The translations under genes and the position numbers were made by a program. A DNA stretch of 64,000 nucleotides from Microvirga flocculans ATCC BAA-817 (GTDB lineage: Bacteria; Pseudomonadota; Alphaproteobacteria; Rhizobiales; Beijerinckiaceae). The notes under the pieces were generated by a model. The model was not told the origin of the DNA, made no database searches, and worked only from the letters and a program-made list of their open reading frames with translations. Location: NCBI RefSeq assembly GCF_000518665.1, contig NZ_JAEA01000009.1, forward strand, positions 186,001-250,000, in the 5' to 3' direction. This document shows positions 23,859-31,760 of the stretch, one piece after another. Each line of letters begins with the position of its first letter. Positions within the stretch are counted from its first letter, which is position 1.

Positions 23859-26660
23859 ATGGACGACCTTCTTCTTGAGTTTCTGACTGAGACCAACGAG
23901 CATCTCGAAACGGTCGACGTGGAAATGGTCCGCTTCGAGCAGGACCCTAATAACGAGGCGATCCTCAGCAACATCTTCCGCTTGGTGCACACTATCAAGG
24001 GAACCTGCGGCTTTCTCGGCCTGCCGCGTCTCGAGGCGCTCGCCCATGCTGCGGAAACCCTGATGGGCAAATTCCGCGATGGGATGCCGGTCACGACCCC
24101 TGCGGTCTCCCTGATTCTGTCGACCCTCGACCGGATCAAGGAGATCCTCGGCGAGCTCGAGCGCCAGGGCGCCGAGCCCGAAGGCTCCGACACCGACCTC
24201 ATCGCGATGCTCGAGCGCATGGCGTCTCAGGAGGCGCCGGCCCCTGAAGCGGCCGCGCCCGCGCCGCAGCCGCAAACCTCGGGCACCGTGGTTTATCAGG
24301 TTCTGGAGCGCGAGCTGAGACCGGGCGAAGTTTCCCTCGATGAGCTAGAGCGTGCGTTCCAGGAAGCTCCGGGGCCTGAGAAGGCTTCCACCATGGGCAC
24401 ATTGACCTATCAGGTTCTCGAGCGACCCTTGAAGCCCGGAGAGGTTTCCCTCGACGAGCTGGAGCGCGCCTTTCGCGAGGCGCCAGGGCCTGCCCCCCTC
24501 GTCATCGAGAAACCTGCGGCCGCTCCTGCCAAAGCAAGCGCGCCTCCACCTGCGGTCAGCGCTGCGCCTGCCAAGAAAAGCGCCGAGTCCTCCGAGACAC
24601 AAGAGAATGGAGAGGGAATCGCCGGCAAGGTGCAGACCATTCGCGTCAATGTCGACACGCTCGAACACCTGATGACGATGGTGTCCGAACTCGTGCTGAC
24701 CCGGAACCAGCTGCTCGAAATCGCTCGCAGAAGCTCCGAGGATCACGGTTACAAGGTTCCGCTGCAGCGCCTGTCGCAGGTGACCGCGGAGCTGCAGGAC
24801 GGGGTCATGAAGACCCGCATGCAGCCCATCGGCAACGCATGGCAGAAATTGCCTCGCGTGGTGCGCGATCTGTCCAACGAGCTCTCCAAGAAGATCGAGC
24901 TCGTGATGCAGGGCGCCGACACGGAGCTAGACCGGCAGGTGCTGGAGGTCATCAAGGATCCTCTCACCCACATGGTCCGGAACTCGGCCGACCACGGCAT
25001 CGAAAGCCCGGCCGAGCGGAAGGCGGCCGGAAAGCCCGAGAAGGGAACGATCCGTCTCAACGCCTATCACGAGGGCGGCTCGATCACCATCGAGATCGCC
25101 GATGACGGCAAGGGCCTGAACCTCGCGGCCATCCGCAAGAAGGCCGTCGAGCGCGGCGTCGCCAGCGATGCGGAGGTGGACAAGATGAGCGACGCTCAGG
25201 TGGCGAAGTTCATCTTCCATCCCGGTTTCTCGACCGCGGCCAAGGTCACCTCCGTCTCCGGCCGCGGCGTCGGAATGGACGTCGTCAAGACGAATATCGA
25301 ATTGATCGGCGGAACCGTCGATATCCGTTCCGAGCAGGGGCGCGGCACCACGTTCACGATCAAGATTCCGCTTACCCTGGCCATCGTCGCAGCGCTGATC
25401 GTCTCCTCCAAGGATCAGCGATTTGCGATCCCGCAGGTGGCCGTCTCCGAACTCGTGAGGGTGGCGCCGTCCTCCGAGCATTCCATCGAGCGCATCAATG
25501 GAACGCCGATCCTGCGTCTGCGCGACCGGCTGCTGCCGATCGTGCCCCTGTCGAAGGTCATGGGCCTGAGCAGGGACGAGGATGTCGATCACGGTTTCGT
25601 CGTCGTGACCCAGGTTGCGCATCAACGGTTCGGTATCCTGGTGGATGGCGTCTTCCATACGGAGGAAATCGTCGTCAAGCCGATGTCCTCCAAGCTGAAG
25701 CATATTCAACTCTTTTCGGGAAACACGATCTTGGGCGACGGCGCCGTCGTGTTGATCGTCGATCCGAACGGGCTTGCGCGCATGGTCGGCTCGGGCGCGG
25801 ACAGCAACGAGTTCCAGACCGATTCGGGACAGGAGCAGGCATTCGTGGCGGCGGACGAGATGACCAGCCTTCTCGTCTTCCGCGGCGGCGGCGAAAGCCT
25901 GAAGGCCGTTCCGCTGTCCCTCGTCACGCGCCTTGAGGAGATAGATGCTTCGACGATCGAGTGGTCGAGCGGTCGGCCGGTCGTCCAGTATCGCGGACGC
26001 CTCATGCCGCTGGTCTCCTGCGACGATGAGCTGGCGATCAAGCGCCAGGGTATGCAATCGCTGCTGGTCTTCTCCGATGGTGATGTCTCCATGGGACTCG
26101 CCGTGGCGGAAATCGTCGACATCGTCGAGGACAAGCTGGATGTCGAGCTCCTGGCCGAGCGCTCGGACCTGGTCGGCTCGGCCGTCGTGCGCGGGCGGAC
26201 GACGGAGATCGTCAACGTCGCGCATTACCTGCCGATGGTTCTCGAGACATGGTCCCGCAAGGACCATAAGGGAAGGCAGGAGAAGACCCTGCTTCTCGTC
26301 GACAGCTCCGCCTTCTTCCGGGACATGCTGGTTCCGGTTCTCAAGGCATCGGGCTACCGCGTCCATACGGCCACGACCGCGCAGGACGCCGTCCGTCTCC
26401 TGTCCAACGGCCTGCAGGTCGACATCGTGATCACCGATCTCGAACTCTCCGGCCATTCCGGCTTTGCGCTCGTCGCGTCCCTGCGGGCCGATCCCCAGCA
26501 CAGCGCAACCCCCGTCATCGGGATGACCGTGAAGCTGGACCAGCAGCAGATGGCCTTGGCGAGAAAGCTGCAGATTGCGGAAGTCGTGTCCAAGATCGAC
26601 CGTCGTGGCCTGCTCTCTGCACTGGCTGAGTTGAGCGGCTCGTTGGAGGAGGCTGCATAA
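23859..26660 (+). CDS. cheA: Chemotaxis histidine kinase CheA with C-terminal receiver (CheA-REC)
   Basis: This 933-residue kinase autophosphorylates and passes phosphate to CheY. The Hpt domain carries His44 (LVHTIKGTCGF). A linker (about 125-260) holds two near-identical 32-residue modules at 142-173 and 180-211. Dimerisation and ATPase domains follow, with NxxxH (VRNSADHGIE), GRGVGMDVV and GTTFTIKIPL. Two CheW-like regions come next (about 525-660 and 675-800), then a receiver with phosphoacceptor Asp in VDIVITDLELSG. The receiver's first acidic pair is reduced to VDSS. The architecture is longer than E. coli CheA (654 aa) because of the second CheW-like region and receiver. It is followed at two bases by cheW. 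Confidence 0.95.
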   Translation: MDDLLLEFLTETNEHLETVDVEMVRFEQDPNNEAILSNIFRLVHTIKGTCGFLGLPRLEALAHAAETLMGKFRDGMPVTTPAVSLILSTLDRIKEILGELERQGAEPEGSDTDLIAMLERMASQEAPAPEAAAPAPQPQTSGTVVYQVLERELRPGEVSLDELERAFQEAPGPEKASTMGTLTYQVLERPLKPGEVSLDELERAFREAPGPAPLVIEKPAAAPAKASAPPPAVSAAPAKKSAESSETQENGEGIAGKVQTIRVNVDTLEHLMTMVSELVLTRNQLLEIARRSSEDHGYKVPLQRLSQVTAELQDGVMKTRMQPIGNAWQKLPRVVRDLSNELSKKIELVMQGADTELDRQVLEVIKDPLTHMVRNSADHGIESPAERKAAGKPEKGTIRLNAYHEGGSITIEIADDGKGLNLAAIRKKAVERGVASDAEVDKMSDAQVAKFIFHPGFSTAAKVTSVSGRGVGMDVVKTNIELIGGTVDIRSEQGRGTTFTIKIPLTLAIVAALIVSSKDQRFAIPQVAVSELVRVAPSSEHSIERINGTPILRLRDRLLPIVPLSKVMGLSRDEDVDHGFVVVTQVAHQRFGILVDGVFHTEEIVVKPMSSKLKHIQLFSGNTILGDGAVVLIVDPNGLARMVGSGADSNEFQTDSGQEQAFVAADEMTSLLVFRGGGESLKAVPLSLVTRLEEIDASTIEWSSGRPVVQYRGRLMPLVSCDDELAIKRQGMQSLLVFSDGDVSMGLAVAEIVDIVEDKLDVELLAERSDLVGSAVVRGRTTEIVNVAHYLPMVLETWSRKDHKGRQEKTLLLVDSSAFFRDMLVPVLKASGYRVHTATTAQDAVRLLSNGLQVDIVITDLELSGHSGFALVASLRADPQHSATPVIGMTVKLDQQQMALARKLQIAEVVSKIDRRGLLSALAELSGSLEEAA
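24282..24491 (+). repeat. Tandem duplication inside cheA (P1-P3 linker)
   Basis: Two copies (24282-24377 and 24396-24491, period 114 bases) encode 32-residue modules beginning GTVVYQVLERELRPGEVSLD and GTLTYQVLERPLKPGEVSLD. Only about five residues differ. Each module could be a short structural or docking unit. The position is where P2, the CheY/CheB-binding domain, lies in other CheA proteins. Confidence 0.9.
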
Positions 26661-26662
26661 TC

Positions 26663-27151
26663 ATGAAGATGCTCGATACGAATGCGCCAGCAACGGCAAA
26701 GACCGTGTCCAGGCAAATGGAATTCGTGACCGTCACTGTGGCGGGGCAGTTGCTGGGGCTCCCCATCAACCGCGTGCACGATGTCTTCGTCGTCAGCGAG
26801 ATGACGACCGTCCCACTCGCGCCGCCCGAGATCGCAGGTCTCCTGAACCTGCGCGGTCGGGTGGTGACGGCTGTCTCGCTTCGCCGGAGATTGGGGCTGG
26901 AAGACCTGCGGGATTCGGAGCGGAGAATGGCGGTGGGCCTCGAGAACCACGGCGAGGCTTATGGCCTTCTCGTGGACGAGGTCGGAGAAGTGCTGAAACT
27001 CGACCCCGATGAGATGCAGCCCAATCCGGTCCACATGGATCGCGGATGGGTCGGCCTGTCCCAGGGTGTTCATCAGCTGCGGGACAAGCTTCTGATCGTG
27101 CTCGACGTCGATGCGGTTCTCGCCTTCGAGAGCGGCCGTGAGGCGGCCTAA
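26663..27151 (+). CDS. cheW: Chemotaxis coupling protein CheW
   Basis: This 162-residue CheW links receptors to CheA. The single CheW beta-barrel domain runs from MEFVTVTVAGQLLGLPINRVHDVF through PPEIAGLLNLRGRVVTAVSLRRRLGL to HQLRDKLLIVLDVDAVL. A short N-terminal extension (about 18 residues) precedes it. It starts two bases after cheA, so the two are co-translated. No receptor gene lies in this window. Confidence 0.93.
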   Translation: MKMLDTNAPATAKTVSRQMEFVTVTVAGQLLGLPINRVHDVFVVSEMTTVPLAPPEIAGLLNLRGRVVTAVSLRRRLGLEDLRDSERRMAVGLENHGEAYGLLVDEVGEVLKLDPDEMQPNPVHMDRGWVGLSQGVHQLRDKLLIVLDVDAVLAFESGREAA

Positions 27152-27200
27152 TTCCGGTTCGGCGAAGACAATCTCCCGCGGTTGATGAGGATATGATCCT

Positions 27201-27584
27201 GTGAGCTTAGATCTCTCCATCCCTGTTCTCGTCGTCGATGATTATCAGACGATGATCAGGATTCTCCGAAACCTCCTGAAGCAGATCGGATTCACCGATG
27301 TGGACGACGCCTCCGACGGGCAGGCGGCCCTGGAGAAGCTGCGCAACAGGAAGTACGGGCTCGTGATCTCCGATTGGAACATGGCCCCGATGACCGGCTT
27401 CGAGCTCCTTCAGCATGTGCGCGCGGACGCGGAGCTGAGCGCATTGCCTTTCATCATGGTAACGGCCGAGGCGAAGACCGAGAACGTGGTCGCCGCCAAG
27501 CAGGCGGGCGTCAACAACTACATCGTGAAGCCCTTCAACGCCGAGACCTTGCGGTCGAAGATCAGCGCCGTCATCGGCGCGTGA
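27201..27584 (+). CDS. cheY: Chemotaxis response regulator CheY
   Basis: This 127-residue single receiver domain starts at GTG 27201. The active site is complete: Asp13-Asp14 (LVVDDYQ), phosphoacceptor Asp58 (VISDWNMAPMTG), Thr88 (FIMVTAE) and Lys110 (YIVKPF). The DWNMP-like motif and length match E. coli-type CheY that binds FliM. It lies 49 bases after cheW and directly before cheZ, so signal, output and phosphatase are encoded in one unit. Confidence 0.95.
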   Translation: MSLDLSIPVLVVDDYQTMIRILRNLLKQIGFTDVDDASDGQAALEKLRNRKYGLVISDWNMAPMTGFELLQHVRADAELSALPFIMVTAEAKTENVVAAKQAGVNNYIVKPFNAETLRSKISAVIGA

Positions 27585-27603
27585 CGGAATACGAGTGCAG
27601 GCC

Positions 27604-28305
27604 ATGCAGCCACGCAAGAATTATCGCATCGAGGCAAGCCTAGGTTCTCCTCTGGATGACGATGGAGTGCTTGAGCGGCATTCCGAGATCATGAACATGC
27701 TCGGAGCCATCAAGGAATCCATCGTTCCGGCACGGGAACTGTCGACCTCACTGCTCGAAGAGCACCGGCGCGACATGCAGGAGGCTCTCCGCCTCAAGGT
27801 GGAGCTCGATTCCATCTACGAAGCCATCGAACGGACTAAGAAGGAAATTGCGACCCTCCGCTATGCGGGCGCTCAGGGGCAGGAGCTGACCCGCGTGACG
27901 GACGAGCTCGGCGCTATCGTCATCGGAACGGAAAGTGCGACCAATGCCATCCTGGCGGCGGCTGAGAAGGTCGACGAGTTGTCGAGCAATCTCTCCTCGC
28001 GCTTGTCCGGGGGCGACCAGGAAATCGCACGTGAGATTCTGGATCAGGTCATCTGCATCTTCGAGGCCTGCAATTTCCAGGATATTACAGGTCAGCGGAT
28101 CAGCAAGGTGGTGAACGCCATGCGCTTCGTGGAAGAGCGCGTTCATCACATGATCGATATCTGGGGCGGGCTTGAGAGCTTCAAGGATATCGATACCCTC
28201 GACGCGGCGAAACCGAAGGGAGAGGAGGCGCTGCTCAATGGCCCGGCACTCGCCTCGGATTCAGGCGTAACCTCGCAGGCCGACATCGATGCGCTCTTCG
28301 GTTGA
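27604..28305 (+). CDS. cheZ: CheY phosphatase CheZ
   Basis: This is 233 residues from ATG 27604; a GTG three codons upstream (27595) is an alternative. A long helical region carries the CheZ active-site block ACNFQDITGQRISKVV, with the Asp and Gln that attack phospho-CheY in E. coli CheZ. The C-terminus SQADIDALFG resembles the CheY-binding peptide, and even more the EIDALL motif of FliM N-termini. Classical CheZ is less common in rhizobia, which often use phosphate sinks; here it occurs with a CheA that also has a receiver. It is the last gene of the cheAWYZ unit and converges on the heparinase-like gene. Confidence 0.88.
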   Translation: MQPRKNYRIEASLGSPLDDDGVLERHSEIMNMLGAIKESIVPARELSTSLLEEHRRDMQEALRLKVELDSIYEAIERTKKEIATLRYAGAQGQELTRVTDELGAIVIGTESATNAILAAAEKVDELSSNLSSRLSGGDQEIAREILDQVICIFEACNFQDITGQRISKVVNAMRFVEERVHHMIDIWGGLESFKDIDTLDAAKPKGEEALLNGPALASDSGVTSQADIDALFG

Positions 28306-28326
28306 GCGCCGATGACGGCAACGACG

Positions 28327-31131
28327 TCAGACGAGGAGATCCTTGACTTCCTGCGAGGCGATGAGCTCGAGGATCCGGTTCTGCGCTTGCAGGGTGAGGC
28401 CGAGGATGATCCCGCCGCAAACATGGCCTGAGCCGGAAAATCGATAGCGCAGGACATTGGCGGGGTGAAGCTCGTCCGCGCGGTCGAAAACAAAGCCGTC
28501 CAGGGCTCCGGGGCGGTCGCTGTGGCCGTTCTGCAGCTCCAGCCCGTTGAACTGGCCGGCGAGCGCATAGGGGGCCATGCGCAGCCGCTCCCGTTTATGG
28601 AAGCCGACCGCGAGCTGCGCATTGGCCAGGGCGACGGCAATATCGTCCTTGAAATGCAGCAATCCTTCCACCGTCAGTTCCGGACGGTGTGACTTGAAAC
28701 TGTCGAAGACGCCGATGGCGCTCAGATCCTTCAGGCACACGAAGATCCGGGCGTGATCGTAGTCCGGGCCGTGAACATTCGTCCCGATGCGGACAATGCT
28801 CGCCTCGTCGAGGGAAAGACTGGCCTCGATCCATCCTTGGCCCGCCGATTGCTCCCTGCCATCCGGCAGGGCGGCATTGTGCGCCCGCGACGAGAGAAGA
28901 TAGTGTCGCACGGGACCGGCCTCATGCAGGCTTGAGCCTCCTGCGTCAACGATCCATTCCACGCCTTGAGCCGTGTACACGAACGATGTGCAGTCACGGT
29001 GACCGTTTTCAAAGCCTTGCTCATGGAATGAGGTGCAGAGATAGCTCCAGCCGGGCTTGCGCTCGTAATTGCGGAAAGCGGCGACCCCTGCGCTCCCGGA
29101 CACAAACATCCGCGGGCCTGTCGGGTAGGACAGTTCCTCCGCAAGGGCACGGTCGGCCAACAGCCACCGGCCATGAATCGATATGAGCCGCCGCAGCCAC
29201 GATGCATGGTGCAGGTGAAGCGTGTCGCCGAAGGCGGGCAGCATGCCCGCCGGATCCGTGACGGCGACGGCGAGCCGGAGGCATTGGGTGAGGCGCGGAA
29301 TGAGGAGATTTCTCAACTCCTGCGCCTCTTCCGTGCTTTCAAGGTGTTGAGCCAGGATGATTCCGAGCGACACGATCTCGAGACGGACATGAAAGGATGG
29401 CTCTGTCGAAGAACCATCGGCTGCGATCGACTGCTCGAAGGCATTGCGGAGCTGATGGAGCGCGACGGATTCCCAATGTCCCGCAAGCGGGAAGAGCGGA
29501 ACGGCGCGGGCCAGGGATAGCAGGGCGCAGGCGGTGCGGATCTGGATGATGGAAAGCGAGAAGAGATTCTGGCCAAGAATTTCCGCCAGCGCGAAGCCAT
29601 GGCGAACGGCCTCGGCAAGGAGCGTCTCCTGCTTTCCGATATCAGCTCCGCCCTTCTGTGACACGTTGAGGGCGAGGAGATTCAGGAACACCTCCGCGCG
29701 TGCTGCCGTCAGCGATGGATAGGCGCTGAGAGCGTCCCTGGGCTGGCCCCAAGGGTTCGCCCGTGACCAGGAAACCGCAAGCTCCGTCGCACGTTGAAGA
29801 CCGCCGGATTCCACGCTGCCGGCAAGATCCATAAGCCAGCAAAGCGATTGGTACTCCATGCGCCACGCCGTGGAGCGAAACGGATCTTCCGTCCATTCGG
29901 GCGCTTCGGGCAAGGTCCATGGCCGTTGGCCGCCGAGGATCAGCGCGCTGCCGGCAATCGCCGAGGCATCGCCGCGCTGCAGAGCCCTCAGCTTGTCGTG
30001 ATAGGTAAACAGCGCGGCGAGGGATCCATCATCGATCAGGTCTTTCGGCTGGCGCACGGTTGCGCTTGGACTTTCCTCGAGGCGAGCGAGCGCTTCGCTC
30101 AGGAAATCGCGGGCGCCCATGAGATGCTCGCCCAAAATGTTCTCGAGCAGAAGATCCGCGCCGAGGGACACTTCGAGCGGCGTCACCAGTTCCAAGAAGC
30201 TCTCGTCCCGCCAGACCTGAAATCCGACCTCGACCGTTGCGGCTTGCGAAGGCGCGGGAAGTTCGAGCGTGAAGCGCCGGGTCTGCCGGTGCACGGGAAT
30301 ATCGATGAAAGCGCCAAGCGCGGGCGAGACGGGAATTCCATCGGGCGGGGGAAGAAGCGCGCCCTTGGCATCGCGGAAGAGAACGCGCGCGAACGCGCCG
30401 CCTTCCGAGCCGGCATTGATCAATTGCCCTCTGACGAGAAGAGGCTGGCCGGGAACGACGCCATAACGGAACCAGGCAGGCTCGGTGTTCAAGGGCAACC
30501 AGGCCCGCCGTGAACCGGCGTGCGCGGCATCCGGCTCTTCCAAGGTCGGGTGCAGTTGGCCTGCGGCACGCTGCTTCAGCTGCGGATCGATGACCGTGAA
30601 AGGATGCGAATTGCGCCAGCTTCGGATCGTCACCCCGATCTGCCGCGCCGGAGACGGAACCAGAAAACTGCAGCGAACGACGGCGCAGTGAAGGTCGCGT
30701 CCCGTATCGAAGGAGCCGGGACCGGGAACAGGGATGCTGTGGGGATCGATGGCGGTCTTCGACAGTCCCGGGACATGGCTGAAGTCGATGCTCGATCCGT
30801 CCTCGGTCATGAAATCGACGCCGATGACGGCGAAGTCGTGCACAAGCCTGCTCTTCTCCTCCGGGTTCCATGAAAGCTGGAAAGTCAACTCGCACCATGT
30901 GTCGCCGGTCAGATCCCTGAACGTGAAGGATGTGCGCGACCACCGGTTCTGGTTCGACACGGCATAGTGCCGCTGAGCGGTCTCGGGCAATGTCTCGGCG
31001 CCCTGTTCGGCGGGAACCGGAAGAATGAGTCTGACATCGGCCATGGAGTTACCGGGGATTGTGGAAAGGAAGTGCGAGGGGGCTGCGTCCGAGAAGGCCC
31101 TGTGCCCCATCTCTTCGGTCTTGTCCGTCAA
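28327..31131 (-). CDS. Heparinase II/III-like polysaccharide lyase family protein
   Basis: The longest frame is 934 residues from TTG 31131; ATGs at 31110 and 31044 are alternatives and none has a strong ribosome site. Residues about 30-330 form beta-rich, unassigned domains with no signal peptide visible. The middle (about 340-640) looks like an alpha-toroid of a lyase. The C-terminal part has the heparinase II/III signature HEQGFENGHRDCTSFVYTAQ ... VDAGGSS followed by YLLSSRAHNAALPDG. These lyases cleave acidic polysaccharides. It starts about 9 bases after the fixJ-like stop, so probably shares its transcript. Substrate and export are unknown. Confidence 0.72.
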   Translation of the reverse strand: MTDKTEEMGHRAFSDAAPSHFLSTIPGNSMADVRLILPVPAEQGAETLPETAQRHYAVSNQNRWSRTSFTFRDLTGDTWCELTFQLSWNPEEKSRLVHDFAVIGVDFMTEDGSSIDFSHVPGLSKTAIDPHSIPVPGPGSFDTGRDLHCAVVRCSFLVPSPARQIGVTIRSWRNSHPFTVIDPQLKQRAAGQLHPTLEEPDAAHAGSRRAWLPLNTEPAWFRYGVVPGQPLLVRGQLINAGSEGGAFARVLFRDAKGALLPPPDGIPVSPALGAFIDIPVHRQTRRFTLELPAPSQAATVEVGFQVWRDESFLELVTPLEVSLGADLLLENILGEHLMGARDFLSEALARLEESPSATVRQPKDLIDDGSLAALFTYHDKLRALQRGDASAIAGSALILGGQRPWTLPEAPEWTEDPFRSTAWRMEYQSLCWLMDLAGSVESGGLQRATELAVSWSRANPWGQPRDALSAYPSLTAARAEVFLNLLALNVSQKGGADIGKQETLLAEAVRHGFALAEILGQNLFSLSIIQIRTACALLSLARAVPLFPLAGHWESVALHQLRNAFEQSIAADGSSTEPSFHVRLEIVSLGIILAQHLESTEEAQELRNLLIPRLTQCLRLAVAVTDPAGMLPAFGDTLHLHHASWLRRLISIHGRWLLADRALAEELSYPTGPRMFVSGSAGVAAFRNYERKPGWSYLCTSFHEQGFENGHRDCTSFVYTAQGVEWIVDAGGSSLHEAGPVRHYLLSSRAHNAALPDGREQSAGQGWIEASLSLDEASIVRIGTNVHGPDYDHARIFVCLKDLSAIGVFDSFKSHRPELTVEGLLHFKDDIAVALANAQLAVGFHKRERLRMAPYALAGQFNGLELQNGHSDRPGALDGFVFDRADELHPANVLRYRFSGSGHVCGGIILGLTLQAQNRILELIASQEVKDLLV

Positions 31132-31139
31132 GGTGCCGA

Positions 31140-31760
31140 TCAGCTGCCGCTGACGACTTCGAGGAACAACGCCATGCGGATCAATTCCGAGAGGCTTTTT
31201 GCTTCCATCTTGGCCATGACGTTGGAGCGGTGGATCTCCACGGTTCTGATGCTGATGTTCAGCTCATGGGCGATTACCTTGTTGGCCTTGCCGGCCACGA
31301 GACCGTCGAGAACCTGGCGCTCGCGTTGAGAGAGCGATTGCAGACGCGCCTGCGTGCGCAGCAATTCCTGGTTCTTGAGGACACTTTTCTCATCGCAGAC
31401 CAGGGCGAAGCGCACCACTTCGAGAAAACGGTCCTCCCGAAACGGCTTTTCGAGGAAGTCGATCGCGCCGGCCTTCATCGCCTCCACTGCGAGGGGAATG
31501 TCCGCATGCCCGGTCATGACGATGACGGGAACGTTGAACCCACGCGCATGCAGGCGACGGATGAACTCCAGCCCGTCGATGCCGGGCATGCGCACATCCG
31601 TTACGATACAACATCTGCCGGGATCGCTCACCTCGTCGAGAAAGGCTTTTGCGGAGTCATAGAGACGAACGTTCAGTCCAGCCGACACAAGAAGAAAGGA
31701 GAGGGCCTTTCGCACTCCGAGATCATCATCAACCACATGCACGATCGGCGTGTTCGACAC
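31140..31760 (-). CDS. FixJ-family response regulator
   Basis: This 206-residue protein starts at GTG 31760 (GAGG upstream), giving [22 protein letters not shown]; the longer frame has no site. The receiver has the Asp-Asp pair, phosphoacceptor Asp in [24 protein letters not shown] and KPF. The LuxR-type helix-turn-helix follows ([40 protein letters not shown]). That is the FixJ/NarL layout. The start overlaps the sensor kinase end by 32 bases, so the two form a pair. FixJ activates fixK-type genes at low oxygen; targets here are unknown. Confidence 0.9.
   Translation of the reverse strand: MSNTPIVHVVDDDLGVRKALSFLLVSAGLNVRLYDSAKAFLDEVSDPGRCCIVTDVRMPGIDGLEFIRRLHARGFNVPVIVMTGHADIPLAVEAMKAGAIDFLEKPFREDRFLEVVRFALVCDEKSVLKNQELLRTQARLQSLSQRERQVLDGLVAGKANKVIAHELNISIRTVEIHRSNVMAKMEAKSLSELIRMALFLEVVSGS

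Noticed and set aside
24927..26501. A long open minus-strand frame opposite cheA
   Set aside because: Antisense to the CheA kinase core and CheW domains; high-GC codon bias creates such frames.
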